Numbered from the stretch's first letter, positions 44,091-56,930 are shown. The stretch: 64,000 bases of DNA from Macrocybe gigantea (GCA_011319805.1 SJRY01000175.1:1-64000), one strand, 5' to 3'. Notes: generated by a model not told the origin, from the letters alone. A program made the numbers and translations.

Positions 44091-46269
44091 GAATCTCTGC
44101 TCCCAGTTACAAATCCTGAACACGAAAGGAATTGGACTGGTGCGATCTCTATTGTACAAGACAACCTCAAGACGTTCTCTAGTGTCCATAGTGGATGTGT
44201 TCGAGCTTCTTCCCTAGGGGTGTGGTAGTTGACACATAAATTCGGCACTCATGCATGTCCGATCTCCATTATCAATTGTTCCATCTGGCTTAGCCCTTGT
44301 CCCTTCAATGCTCCCATCATTGCCGATACTGTCATGAATGGTTAGTATGTTCAGTGTCTTCCATTCTTGAGATACCGTTTGACTGGGTTCAGTTAGATGC
44401 TGGTTATTCACTCATCCATGAAGTTATTTAACTTTTCCAAGATGGTTAGGTTAGTGTTGCTCAAACATCAGGATATTTCCAGCTTTGATTGATTCTGTCA
44501 TAAGCAAAGTAGCCACAATAATGTGAATTCATTGTTTGACCCAAAACTGATTGACCATGGGTACCTGATCAATCATCTTCAATGAATCAGCCCATGTTAT
44601 ATATGAATTCACTGTATGATCAACCTTGTGTTCAAGGCTTGTGTGGCATAAGTCTGTGTCAGATATGAATGCACATCGAACATGTTCAAATGACTAACTG
44701 ATGACTACCATGTCCTACTCTCAAGAGGCATCTCAAAGTGGCTTCCACTGTGGACAACTAAGGCAAAGATCAAAGGCAAGAAATGTAAGTCTATATCAAA
44801 TACATTGGAATTTACTGCTGAAATTGTTACATTCAGTGTGGTGTCTACAGGTAATGAGCTATTGATATGTTTCACCAACCCAACTTAATGACATACAGGT
44901 GTATCACATGGAACTGGACATGTCAGTGAATGTTCCATGCTCCAGCAGGTGGGTATCACTTAAGTGATCACAGTCATTGGGTATCCTGCTCAATGGAAAT
45001 ATGGCAATCCCTATGGGACCTGATCATGTCAGAGATCAGGGTCTTAGCAGTGGATGACAAGCTGTGTGGGCAGGTCCATGTCAGACACGAATGTACATCG
45101 AACAGGCTTAACTTTGACCATGTTGTACCCTCTGCAGGTCAAACTCCCTCTGGCCTTTGGAATTGTAAACTGAACAGAACCACATACCTCTCATCATACA
45201 TGTCACACAAACAGTGACCAGTGGCTAGGCTCATCCTGCACAAATGTAATGGATCAGGTTCAACGGCATTTGACATGCCAATCCTTGGTACTTTCCTTGT
45301 TCCGTCAATACATCTTGGCATAGAACTGATTCCACAGTAGCTAAGACTGCTAGCCGTGGGAGTGCACCCAGTATTCCAACATCTAACCCATGAAGCATGG
45401 TACATTAATCATTGGAAATCACCAATCTTGTATTTCCTTTATTCCGTCATTCTATCTTGGCGTAGAATTGATTCTATGGTAGCCAAGACCACCAGCTGTA
45501 GGAGTATGCCCCAAGATTCCAACATACAACCCATGAAGGATGGTATCTACGATCTTGTATCTGGGTACGAAACAGTGTGTGGTATCCCAATGGTTATACT
45601 AACCAGTATCAACCACCAAATGTGCATGCCACACACATTTGTCTATGGTCCATACTTCCTTCATTTGTTTTTTTTTCCTATGGCTGCATTTTGAATATCT
45701 TGTGTATTCTATAGACAGTTTCACATCTTCCGTATTGAGGCTATCTTGATGAAACATGTGGCAGAACTAATACAAGGAAGGGACTGAGTAGCAACGACAA
45801 GCAGCAGTGCCAACAGCCAAGACTGGCTCACAGCCATAACATTGACAGTGGCAGGCAGTGGTGCCAACAGCCAAAGGTGGTGTAGCAGTAATGGCAAGGG
45901 AGAGTGGGTGAGAGGTGGGCCACAGACTGGTGTTGAGATCAACCATCAGCAAAAGACCTTGGACTTAATGGCACCCAGGACTCTGTTTGTCCAACGTTGG
46001 TGGTGCAATGCAAGAGCAAGCAGATGGCAGCCACACTGGCCCAGCTGGTAGGCATGGATCTCAAGAGTCATTCACTCATAGGCATTTTGGATCAGTGTGC
46101 CCATGATGTGCATATTGTCCAGTGAACCTCTCGATCATGACCTCTGCCTCACACATCTACCTGAAACATTGCAGACTAGATGAAATGGCTATAGCCCTAG
46201 TTGCTCAAGTTCCAGATGGGTAGTATGTCAATGATGGACTCCAGCATGTTCACGATCCTCTGCAGTGCT
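44091..46269. other. AT-rich stretch with diverged internal duplications, no supported gene
   Basis: No coding signal that can be named. Two similar blocks contain a shared stretch (about 44645-44700 and 45060-45110), and a clearer tandem duplication is at 45280-45560. The first few hundred bases would be the 3' flank of the Ca2+-ATPase remnant. Confidence 0.5.
45280..45560. repeat. Tandem duplication, about 142-bp unit, two copies
   Basis: 45280-45420 and 45422-45560 share a diverged but co-linear sequence, including the landmarks TTCCGTCA (45300 and 45442), AGCTAAGAC / AGCCAAGAC and ATTCCAACAT / ACCCATGAAG. The copies differ mainly by transitions. Confidence 0.7.
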
Positions 46270-46780
46270 ATTTAATGGAAAAGGCAGCCCATGCAAATGA
46301 CCAATGAGCTTCCAAGGATGGTGAGGAGCTCAATCAAACAGCTGGTAATGCTGAAGACGAAATTGGCAACTGGATTGTGGCTGTCAGGCAATCTGAACTG
46401 CTCGATGGCCCAGAATCACTGCTGGCAGTCTTTGGGCCTCTAATAGTACAAATATGTGGCAGTCCTCAGATATATAAGATCAAGACTTCTTTTGAAATGC
46501 TTTTCAATAACTGAGATCCAATTTTCCCTGAAAGAATCAAACATTGCAAGCAGCTGCAACATTGGCCTTCAGCAAATTCGTCTTTGTGAGCTCACAATTC
46601 TGTGACCAGCACCATCATCTGCTGTTCAAGATCCTTGAAACCTCAAAGGATGTCAATATCAGGAGCAACATCATTATTGCTCTCAGCAGCATTGCTGTCT
46701 CGTTCAGCAGTATAATTGACAAGAACAATAATGGGCTCTACAAGGGCCTTTCTGATCCTGACCTGGCTCCTTTTACTCTC
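46270..46780 (+). pseudogene. Fragment of condensin subunit 1 (Cnd1/Ycs4/CAP-D2-like)
   Basis: Two blocks in the same direction. AGNAEDEIGNWIVAVRQSEL to FGPLIVQICGSPQIYKIK ends near 46480, and LQAAATLAFSKFVFVSSQFC to LLFKILETSKDVNIRSN and LYKGLSDPDL runs from 46540. They match consecutive HEAT-repeat segments of the condensin D2 subunit. The linker between the blocks has stops and no GT donor, and neither start nor end of the large (over 1000 aa) protein is present, so this is a dead fragment. How it came here (ectopic copy or capture by a transposon) is unknown. Confidence 0.75.
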
Positions 46781-47372
46781 CTTCAACATCCACTCCCACT
46801 CTCTCCATTCATCTGCACATTCAGTATTCCCAAAATGCCTTGAGCCCCTCAATATCACAGCTCAGCATCATATCAATGGAAAAGTCCACCCAAGACAACA
46901 GTGCCTCGTTGGCTGGATTGAGATGTTCATGATGGTGCAAGGGTCATCCAGGGGCTGGTGGAATGCAAAGGCAAAAAAGAAGAGAGTGAGGGAGATGATC
47001 AAGGAGAATTGGCAACAATGTTAAGCTGGAGAGTATCACATCTGTCAGAATGCAGTCAGAATCTTGAATGTCTTCAGACAGGAAGAGGGCTGAGTTTCAT
47101 GGTGGAATTGGAGGTATTGCACTTGCAAATGCAAACAACATACAAATTGCCACACAACACCCAACTACAACACAGACAACTTGAATGACTACAACCTCCA
47201 CCACCAATGCTGCATCAACCTCCCACTCACCAACGTTGACGTTGATGCTCTCGTTCATGCTCCAGACCCACAGCTCATATACCCATCTCAGTGCAAGCAC
47301 AATGCCTGGCCAACACAACCTGTTCCAAGCTGCCATGCAATCCCTTCAGAAATATCAAATATTCCTCTGCAC

Positions 47373-50300
47373 TAGTAATGGACAACAGGTATGAGATACC
47401 CGGTGGGTACACGGGTTGGGTGGGTTGCCATGGGTATGGGTATGGGTGCAGATTTTGGTCTGATTCACTAACCCATACCCATCACTGCAGGTTTGCTCAA
47501 ATTGGAAATTCGGCAGCCACTGCCGATGCCGCCACTATGAGCTGTACAGTACATCGTAGCTAACCAGAAGGGGACTGAGAATCTTCATTTTACCACCCGA
47601 CTCGACATCATGTCCATCTGCCTCTCATGGCCAGGGATGAGGTCGACCTTGCTAACGTGCTCACAGAGCCCTGGAAACAAAAACCTAGTGCAAAGACCTT
47701 GTATGAAGATGACACATCAGATGAAAGAGAGCGACCTGTAAAAAAAATCAAACATACCATTCTTTCTGGTCCTGGTTAGTTGTTGCGCATCCTCACAGCC
47801 AATATGGTAATAACTCCTTGTAGCCAGTGCTTCGATGTCAACCTCAGTATGGCAATTGGGTGCCCAATCTATGGATTTATGTTGTTCAGCTTCTGTGGAA
47901 GCCATAGAGGATGAAGATGAACATGCACATCAAAATGTCCTGCCACAGGACCCTCGACACATTCTTGAGCCTCCAAATGAGGTCTCCAATGGTCCTGCAC
48001 ATCCTAGGACTTTGTCTACAAGCACCTGACTTGGGCATTGTGCTTGGTCTCCAACAATTGAAGAGATAGTAGATGAAGATAGATATCCACATGGTAACAT
48101 TCCCCCAAAAACCCCCAAAACATTCTGGAATCATCGGAGGACAATGAAGATGATGTTCCTCTGGCAGCAACCCAGCAAAGAAGGCTGACAAAGATAGCTA
48201 AGTCAAAATCTGTGAAGAAAACACAGGTCTTAGAGTCATCAGATGAGGACACCAATGGATCATGTACTCAGAAGACTGCCATGTGTAGGTCTGCCCAGTC
48301 TGACCAGCCTTGCACTACCTCTCAATCGTAACATGCTGACAGTGATACAAACATCGAAGTCATTGAAGCCCCAGAAGAAGACCCTGAAAAAGAACTTGGT
48401 GAGTGTTCACTACCTCGGTGCATACTACTTCCAATGACTTACCACTGATGGCCAGCACAGCTCATGCTGATGTGGACATCCCTGATATATGGATTTTTTG
48501 AGCCCCTACCAAGAATATCGGTCATTAACAATCAGCGATGCCATAAGTTTATTTGTGGTGCACCGCACTGCAAGGGAAAGGGCTCAGACCCTCACATCGT
48601 TCAGCGATTCCTTGACACCACAGACAAAGGGTCCACTGGAAACATGCACAAGCATGCAAAGATCTGTTGGGGTGATGAAATTGTCAAGCAAGCTGATGAA
48701 AGCAAAGAGGCTGGACTTAGTGTTGACAATGTCTGAAAGGGTCTAGCAGGGGCTCAGAGAACAAAAGATGGCACCATCACCACATCATTTGAATGAAAAG
48801 GTAAAGCCAAAGTGACTTTCATAGCCCGCCCGCATACCTACCAAGAAGCTCAGTGAGTATTCCCTCATATGCATGGTAATTTGACTCACTGGGATCCTAG
48901 TGTCAAGTATGTGCAGTAGTGTGCTGAGAGTATGCGCAGTTTCCAGATTGTCAATGATGCTGGCTTTCATCACCTGATGAAGACTGGGCACCTGCACATC
49001 AAGATTCCATCCTCTCGGACTGTCACCCATGATATCCACATTGTGTTTCGTCAAGTCAAAGACCGGATTGCTAAGCTCTTACAGGTCAGTATTTAATATG
49101 TCTTAGACTCTTGGTAACTCACCAAAGAATAGGAATATGACAGACAGCTGAACTTTGCTACTGATGCATGGACTTCTCCAAACAACTGAGCATTCGTGGT
49201 AGTGACTGTTCATTTTGAGCAGGACGGGGAGCCAATTGCTTTGCTCCTTGATATTGTCAAAGTAGTAAAATCACATTCGGGAGATAATCTGGTGGTGGTG
49301 TTCACCAAGATCTTGGAGGATTATGGCATATCTGACAAGGTGAGCATCTTCTTTGTCAATGACAACTTTGATTGACATACCTAGGTGCTCAGCATAATGT
49401 GTGACAATGCATCAGCAAATGACACAATGATCGATGTTCTTGCCAAGGTTCTCATCCGATTCCTAGGACATGCCAGCCATGCTCGCTGTCTGGCACATAT
49501 CGTCAATCTTGTCACGAAACCTATCTTGTATCAGTTCAATGCTCCAAAGGAAAAGAAAATGTCGTCGACTAACATGACGATGACCAATGTTGATGCACGA
49601 CTCCTGGTGAATGACAGTGTGGATGATGAACAGCTAGATGATCTTCCAGTTCTCAAGGACATGGATGAAGAGGATGAGGAGGATGAGGATGGTTTGGAAC
49701 AGGACCTCAAGGCTGTCAAGAAGGTGATGGAGAAAGAAATCCAAGAAATGGCGAAACAGGTCAAACCTGTGCGTCATGTCCTTTACAAGTTGAGTATACT
49801 TTACAAGGTGAGTATATTCTTCCTCTTCACACCTTCACCCAGTCTAACAGCACCCCATCATCCGCACCCTCCCATCATTGCTATGCGACCCTGCATTTCT
49901 TACCTCATGCTTCCTTGTTACCTCGGCCTTCTCTTAGGCTTCTCACCCACTGTGGCCGACTGCTCTCCCATCACCCATCCCTTCCCCTTTCAATGACATC
50001 CAACCCACTCTCATCCCATGGCTGACCGGTCTGCATCCATCTCCCTCCCTTTCAACAACATTCCTCGTTACTAGCTCTGCAAATTGGCCCATTTGATCAA
50101 GAATTCATCAATGAAGCTTCTACCCCAATGGAAAGAAATCATAGGTGCACTGGCGACCTCATCGACAAAGAAAAGGCCTCTTACCATATGTATGATGCCT
50201 CAGGACATGTTGACATGCTGGAACTCAACATATGAAATGTTGAAATTCACTTATGCATACCACGAGGCAATCAATAGGATAACAGGCGATTGGACAATGA

Positions 50301-51535
50301 AGCTGAGGGATTTGGAGTTGGATGAGGGGGAATGGGACCTTGTGAAACAGCTCCATGATGCCCTTAAGGTGTGTTGCACCATTTTATTATTTTGTCACAA
50401 TTCTTATGATTGCCCAGATATTCAAGACAGTAACACTTGAGTTTTTGAGTGATACACCATGCGCTGCAGCCATTATACCTGCCATGGACAGGATGCACGC
50501 CGAACTCTGTGCAGCTGCCACAAACAAAGACTACTTGGCTTCACTGCGTGCCGCCCTCAAGCTGGGAAAATCCATCTTAAACAAATACTACTCACTTACA
50601 GATGACTCCAAGGTCTACCGAATTGCAATTGGTAAGTGCGTGGATTGTCATATTGCAGAAGCTAACTGAACTCATTAGTTCTGCATCCAAAACACAAACT
50701 TAAGTACTTTGAGAAGCAGGGATGGCCGAAGACTTGGATCAAGACAGCCAAGGGGATTGTAAAGCAGGAATTTCAACGAAACTATGTGGAGTACAATCCC
50801 CTCAAGTTGCAGGCTTCCTGGTCATCAAAGACGAAGGTGAGTGATTTCAACTACTTGTCAAATGTCTATTGACTCTTGAGTTTTCGGTAGGTCTTGTCCG
50901 ATGACAGTAGCTCATCTGACAAGAGCTCGTCATCCAGCTCCGAAGACTCTGCCAGTGAACTGGACTGCTATCTGTCTGTAGGCCGCATCAAAGGCATTAC
51001 AGACCCATTGAAATGGTGGCATGAGAACCGAGGAAGTTATCCCTGTCTATCCCACATGGCATGGGATTATCTCACAATTCCTGGTATGTGTCTGGTGCAT
51101 CTGTTTTGTGTATGATACAGCCTATCTTAATGAAACCCTTTTAGCTGCATCGGTGGTTGTTGAGCAGGTCTTCAGCAAAGGCTGGCTCATCCTCTTGCAT
51201 ATCTGAAATTAGCTATCTGCACAGTCAACCCATGCCCTTTTATGTCTTGGAGCATGGAGCCTGTTGGGATATATACAATTGGGTGATTTGAAGATGGTGG
51301 CAGCTCTGCCTGATGTGAAGGCAGATGAGACATGGTTTGACAATGAATGGGGTCTCATTTTAGGATAAATTACATAGTCTATAGTAAACCCGACCCATAC
51401 CCATGGTATCACATACCCCTACCCATACCCATGCCTGCTTGCACAGCAACCCACACCCCTGCCAATGGATATGGGTTGTCGGTATGGGTATGGGTACCTA
51501 TAAATATACCCATGGGTTACCCATGTTGATCACTA
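47373..51535 (+). mobile_element. hAT-family DNA transposon, decayed
   Basis: 4163 bp between 8-bp target duplications CTCTGCAC (47365-47372) and TTCTGCAC (51536-51543), one mismatch. Ends are TAGTAATGG... and, inverted, TAGTGATCA.... Both ends carry clusters of GGGTATGGGT-type subterminal repeats (47400-47490 and 51380-51520), as hAT elements do. The interior encodes a broken transposase. Confidence 0.88.
48464..51370 (+). pseudogene. hAT transposase, broken
   Basis: Recognisable parts in order: BED-type zinc finger (CGAPHCKGKG ... HKHAKICW, 48530-48670); the RNase-H-like catalytic region (DAWTSPNN followed by a stop at 49187; VLSIMCDNASAND at 49385; HARCLAHIVNLV; acidic insert DMDEEDEEDEDGLE); the segment TCWNSTYEMLKF (50216); an alpha-helical region; and the C-terminal dimerisation part (PLKWWHENRGSYPCLSHMAW at 51006, VEQVFSKGW at 51160, LSAQSTHALLCLG at 51215). 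Several introns probably exist; stops inside exons show that it is inactive. Confidence 0.85.
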
Positions 51536-51543
51536 TTCTGCAC

Positions 51544-52087
51544 ATGCCGGCCTTCTCTGAACACCTTGATTTGTGGATATGCCCCCTACAGAGTCTTTTC
51601 CCTTCGCAAATCAGCAAAACCATTAACAGAAGGGCCATTTTTTTCGATGCACACTACTACCAACTGGTCCCACAAATGGACAAGTATTGGACAGGGAAGT
51701 TTTTGGAGGTTTCAATATAGCCTGGGGGATTTGAGGACTGGAAGTTGCCATATTCACATGCTGGTGAGCCTTCAGCATTCGGTCCTTGTGACACTATTGA
51801 GATTCCTCTGACCAGCATCATGCACGCCCCAGCTTACACATCATTTTTTGACTCCTCAGAGCCGCTGTCGCCTCCTTTTCCTTCTACATCAGATTTGCTA
51901 TTCTGAAGCCCTTTATTGTGTTGATTGGCCACCTTTTGGCTGTGATTGGCACCATTGCTGTCAAGTCATCGCCTGCTTTGTTAGCATCTGATTTGGTGAG
52001 TTTCCTTTGATTTCTGCATGGTGCTTTTGCTGACATCCATTCACTAGCGGCAGATTTTTCTCTGTGCATTCCTTTTCACCATCTGTG

Positions 52088-52088
<1 letters not shown>
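51544..52088. other. Flank between the hAT element and the LINE
   Basis: No gene supported. A minus-strand reading (SAASEWMSAKAPCRNQRK, 51884-52069) may be decayed gag-pol linker of element E2 on the far side of the LINE, but this is weak. Confidence 0.3.
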
Positions 52089-52130
<42 letters not shown>

Positions 52131-54175
52131 ACAATTTATAAAGTGGTGCTCAATGGCAGTCCGCTTGTAAATACACAACAGTACCTACAATAAATACGAC
52201 TAGTCCAAAAGAAACTGGACTGAAGGGATGTATATAGAGGGCATATTCACCCTGTTGTCTCCTGCCCATGCGCGCGCTCGTGCTGATTCACTTGCTCGAC
52301 CCACGTCTCCCAGCTCCTGAGAGCTAGATGTGGTCACTTCCACATAAAGGGTCCCAAAGGGCCCATAACAACAGGTGTTGCAGAGTCTGCGATGCGCAAC
52401 AATGCTCGGTGTTCGCTTTCATCGAGCACCATGTTGAATTGATGCTCTGGGTCCCCCAGCCCGAAGGCCGGTTGCGGTCACTTCCGCGCAAAGGCCCCGC
52501 AAGGAGCCATAACCCTGAGTATCCCCCGCTGCAAAGAGGCAGTTACCCGCCCCCCGGATCCAGGATAAAAGCACCTGCTGCCTTATTAGACGTTAGGTAC
52601 TTGACAAACCAGGAGCGCACAAAGGCGTCAAACTGGTGTTCAGCTGGCCTGTTCCAATTACGGCACAGAGTCATAACGTGAACAGAGTCCTCAGGACCCT
52701 GCCCGCACGAGCACTCCTCGCTCTCAACAAAATTAAACCGTGCTCGATATGCATTGATCGGTGCATGTCCGCATGCAACGCGACAGCAGTGAGCAAATAG
52801 CTCATTGCCTGTCACCAGTTTCATGAAGCCCGTTCTTTTGCGAAGCGGGCGCTCATAGGACTCAGGCTTTCCAGCATCGTGGAATCGAAACATGGAGGTG
52901 CCAATGTATTTCTTGATTCCAGAATCGTGGAACCAGGAGGCATGCATATCATCATCCGCCTCCTTGCGGAGAGCGTCTGTGGTATAAAGGGGACTGTGCC
53001 CCTGAGGTATGTCGAGGCCACGCGGACTCGTGCGCTTCGACTTGGATAGCCCACTTCCAAGAGGAGGGGATGTGCCAGAATGAAATCTGGTGCAGGTCGG
53101 ACCGGGCAAACCAAGCCTGCAATAAAGTGCACAGTGCAATAGAATGCGACTGCACAGAGTGAGGGTTACAATCGATGATGCGATTGATTGCATTCATCGA
53201 GTCGAGAAAGCACACGATGGATGTGACTCCATCCTGTGCGATAGCCTTCTGGATCGACATACGCAATCCAATTAGCTCGGAGTCATCGCTTGTTGCTTTA
53301 CCGACAGGCTGATGAGTTTCAAACACAAGTGTATTGCCTCGGTAGACCCGGGATGAATACACTGACTGTCTATGTGTATCAGCTTTCGTGGGTACGGTGC
53401 CATCACTACTCATGTATACACAGTTGGGCTCAAGCTGACACTCAGCGAGTGCCTGTTCGAGCGATGTGCGATATGCCTTGACAGAGTCTTCATCTCTGCC
53501 AAGAAGCTTATGGATCTCAAGGCGGCTGCTGAACTGGTCAATGAGCCGCCTGCCCAGATTATTCGCATCTGCGAAATAGTCCATGGATAAAAAGTTAGGT
53601 GGTTTAAGGTCCACCAAATCCTTGAGAGGGGACTTGAGCACAATACGCTGCCTGTCCGAGAGGGAAGTCAAGTTCTTTGACCTCGAAGGATCCCCCCCGC
53701 CGCAGGCGGGGTGGTCAGAGCCCTGAGGGCATGCCTCAAGTTGGAATTAGCCAGCCGGGCAGAGGACCCGACCTTCAAACGCTTGATAAACCTGGCGATA
53801 GGCTCGACACAGGCCATCGTTTCAGCCGCACCCTCCGGAGTGGTGCGGAACTGACCATTGATCCAGATGCAAGCTTTACGCTGCATCTGGCGTAGTTGCT
53901 TCAACAGTGCGACATTGCACATACCATTGAAGTTCCATAACAAACAGCCATACATTGCAATAGGACGCGCGCATGACAGGTAGAGGATGTGCTTCTGTTG
54001 AGGGGATAGTCCTTGCACAGAGTTGCCCAACATCTGGAAAGCCCTGGCTGTAGTCAGCACTTTCATTGCGTAAAAGCGGACGTGCGTCCAGAAAGAACCC
54101 AAGGTATCTCCACACCTCCTTGGGTTGCAGGGGAGTGTTCCCCGTGAACGGGGCAAAACCCAGATCAATAGAAGG
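52089..54175 (-). mobile_element. 5'-truncated non-LTR retrotransposon (LINE), poly-A tail at 52089-52124
   Basis: On minus: the end of a reverse transcriptase (about 54170-53680: RAFQMLGNSVQGLSPQQKHI, PIAMYGCLLWNF, ACIWINGQFRTTPEGAAE), an RNase H domain (53671-52952: SSDGTVP, DDSELIGL, CFLDSMNAINRI), and a Cys/His C-terminal region (about 53193-52543: CSCGQGPEDSVHVMTLCRNW). It ends with a 36-base A tail (T run on plus, 52089-52124). The frame shifts at a run of seven G near 53690 and again near 53045. The domain order (RT, RNase H, C-terminal CCHC-like motif) suits the Tad1/I group. No target duplication could be confirmed. Confidence 0.85.
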
Positions 54176-55263
54176 ACCATGGTGCCATCAGTGATGTTGA
54201 TCTTTGCGAGCATGTTCTGTACTGCTTCATAAGTCTCCTCAACCATCATATAGCATACATCGTATGCATGGGGCAGTCAGCAGCAAAGCACTGACAGATG
54301 ATCAGTGAACCAGTGCATTGGTGTGTGGCATCAATGTCCATTGGGATGCCTGGTGGGAGAGGAGCAGGGGTCAGCTTCATTGTAAAGTGCAACAGAGTGG
54401 CTTTAGGGGGAGCAGGGGTGGCGAACTGCCCCATGGTCATGTGCACAGGCATCATGTGAAGTGTGGAGAACATCTTGTTGGCTTCAAGGTTCTTCTCACA
54501 GATCCATGCGGCATGATACCACACTTCCCAGCAGGGTGGCTAGTTGGCATGCTCACAACTTGCACTTGTATAGTGGCACGCAAGCCCTTGCAATACTTGA
54601 TGTGATTGCAAGGCCATCTGTGTACCCAGAGCATTCAATGAGGTTGCAGAATCTGTTGGTGTACTCATTGATGGACCGCTTGTCCTGGTAGTACGACACA
54701 CTCTCAAGCTTCATGAGTGCATTGTGTTACTTGTTCGGGATGCAAAACTCGTGTTGGAACTCCTTGACAAAGTCCTTCCATGTCACGAAGTGTGGGTAGC
54801 TGTTAGTGTGCTCGAAGTGCATCCAGCAATCAATGGCCTGGTGTGCATGACCTCCTTTCATGTAGGTCATCACCCACTTGACTTGTGCGACTTGGTGTGG
54901 GAACTGCTGGGGTGTGAGTGCAATATACAGTTCACATGAGTTGAGGAATGAGCAGCCATTCTGGTGGTCACCATTAAAGTCACTAGGGGCAGCAGGTTTG
55001 ATGAAGGCCATGCTTCGCAGTGTGGGTTCTGCAGGAGCAGGTGTTGTTGCCAGGACAGGCAGAGGGGCAGTTGCGTCAGCTCCCTGAGGGTTCCTGTGCA
55101 CATCAGTCATGGGCTGAGGAGTTCTGGAGGCTTGTAGGATCACGACAAGTTGGGATAATTCAGCATGGAGTGTCTCGACTGACTTGCAAATGGTCTGTAC
55201 CTCAGAACAGGTCACAGGGCCATCACCTTCAGGCGCATTGACCAAAATCAGTGCTGCGGACAT
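54176..55263 (-). pseudogene. gag of Gypsy element E2
   Basis: Minus-strand frame from Met 55263: MSAALILVNAPEGDGPV, then a capsid-like region with SDFNGDHQNGCSFLNSCELY, QVKWVMTYMKGGHAHQAIDC and VTWKDFVKEFQHEFCIPNK, then a stop at 54727. It continues with KLESVSYYQDKRSINEYTNR, PAGKCGIMP..., PGIPMDIDA and a worn zinc knuckle near 54270. The LINE interrupts it at about 54175. This is the classic Ty3/Gypsy gag type of Agaricomycetes. It lies directly downstream of LTR 55445-55741 in the same orientation. Confidence 0.8.
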
Positions 55264-55432
55264 CAGACATCGGGTCAGGCATGGGCATTGTGCTTCATGG
55301 TGTAAGATGAGAGGAGAGGTTGGGGTGGTGGCAGTGGAGGCAGAACTGCAACTGTCATCATCGCTGTCGCTGTCGTCAAGTCTGAAGGTGCCTATTGTGG
55401 CACAGTCTGCAAGCTCAGCTCTCGAGTTAGAG

Positions 55433-55442
55433 AGAGTGTTCT
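55433..55442 (-). other. Self-primer binding site of element E2
   Basis: On minus AGAACACTCT, two bases inside the LTR. It is complementary over 10 nt to AGAGTGTTCT, the predicted transcript start at 55590 reading down to 55581. Same two-base offset as in the other two families. Confidence 0.7.
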
Positions 55443-55444
55443 AC

Positions 55445-55741
55445 TGTTAGGGTGACCACTGAGGACAACCTGGGTGTGACATGCAATACACACAAGGGGC
55501 TCTGGTGGATCTAGAGGGTAAACCTAAGCTGAATTGGTAGCTAGAGATGTACACCAACTCACCTAGAGGGGAAACCTAAGAGAACACTCTAAGGATCCCC
55601 TCTAGGGTGCTACCTAACTATATACTATGATACATGAGATGGTAATGAGGTGCCTAAGCAGCCATGTTCAGGTGTGGAGTAATGCGATGGGCATCAGCTC
55701 ATGTGCATCACGTTGTGTGCATTCAGTGCATTTGCATCACA
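55445..55741 (-). repeat. 5' LTR of element E2
   Basis: 297 bp; on minus it begins TGTGATGCAA and ends CACCCTAACA. TATA box (minus TATATAG, 55618-55624) is about 32 bp upstream of the predicted start at 55590. On its outer side (from 55742) lies the interrupted integrase of element E1, so E2 inserted into E1. Confidence 0.8.
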
Positions 55742-56930
55742 TTGTCAAAGGGATTTTGTGATGGAGCACAGGATGTCCCTTGACAGTCATGCTGTGAATG
55801 TGATTGTTGTATGCAAACTCAGCCATTGAAATTAAGTTGAACCAATTATCCTGGTGCTCACTAATGAACATGTGCAGGTAATGTTCGAGTTCCTGGTTGA
55901 CACGCTTGGTCTGGCCATCAGTTTGCAGATGGTAGGCCATAGATAGAGCATGTTTGATGCCTAGGATGTCGTACAGCTCCTTTGTGAAGTTCACAACAAA
56001 CTGCATACCACAGTCTGATACTACTCATGTAGGAGGCTATGATGTCACCAGACATGTTCGAGGAAGAGTTGTGTGGCACCTAGAGCAGTGCAAGTCATAT
56101 GCATTGGAGCAAAGTGCATGCACTTGGAGAGCTTGTCCACAACTACCATGATCACATTGTAGCTGTTGGACTCAGAGAGCTCCATGATGAAGTCAACACT
56201 GATGGTGTGCCAGCATCATGGCAGAATATTGTGGGGGCAGAGTTTGCCTTGTGGTGCATTGCACTGAATCTTCATCCGAAGGCACATATCACATGTCTTG
56301 CAGTATAACCTGATCTGGCATGACATAGATGGCCACCAGTAATTGCAACTGACCAGTTCCAGTGTCTTCCAGCAACCAGGGTGCCCCATGATGTGCAAAT
56401 CGTGATGTAGCTCGATGATGTGCTGATATAAGTCCATGTCACAGGATATGTAGATGTGACCATGATAGAAGAGGCCGTCGGTCTGGTCCAGTCCAAACTG
56501 TGCACAGCATTCATGTGGGTGCATGCAAGATCACACGCAGCCTTCACAACAGATTCCTCAAACTCCTCTTCGTGGTTCTTCAATCACACTTCCTCCAGTA
56601 ACCCTCGATTGGGGCCTTCAACTTCCATTGCTTCCATGGTGCAGGTCACAAAGAGTTTGGGTTTGAGCAAGATGATGTCACGGTTATTGGCTGACCTGTC
56701 TCCATGATCTGCCCTTTGTGATAGCATGTCTATAGAGCAGCCAGGGCAATGGTGGAGGGAGAAGTTGAAGCACAACAGGTAGAGCGACCATCATGCTTGC
56801 CAAGGATTAGCTTCTGCACTGTACAGTAGTACTCGAGGTTCTTGTCATCCATCCAAATCTTGAAGGGGTAAAATCTATTGATTGGCAGAAAGCCATGTCT
56901 ACAAAGTTTGAAGGAAAATCTCCGTACAAA
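55742..56930 (-). pseudogene. Element E1: Gypsy pol fragment (RNase H end, integrase), decayed
   Basis: Minus strand: RNase H remnant (IWMDDKNLEYY, about 56850); linker (DALSQRADHGD, NRDIILLKPKLF); integrase zinc-binding region (HHDLHIMGHPGCWKTLELVS, NYWWPSM, CKTCDMCLRMK, about 56220-56410); integrase core (YHLQTDGQTKRVNQELEHYL, AEFAYNNHIHS, 55740-55990). Stops and shifts throughout. The core is cut at 55742 by the LTR of E2. A chromodomain and 3' LTR are not seen. Confidence 0.85.

Noticed and set aside
52952..53671. Host RNase H gene
   Set aside because: It is followed and preceded by LINE reverse-transcriptase parts in the same orientation and ends in a poly-A tail, so it belongs to the LINE.
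52070..54190. Target-site duplication of the LINE
   Set aside because: Short similarities around ACCAT exist at both ends but are too short and imperfect to call.
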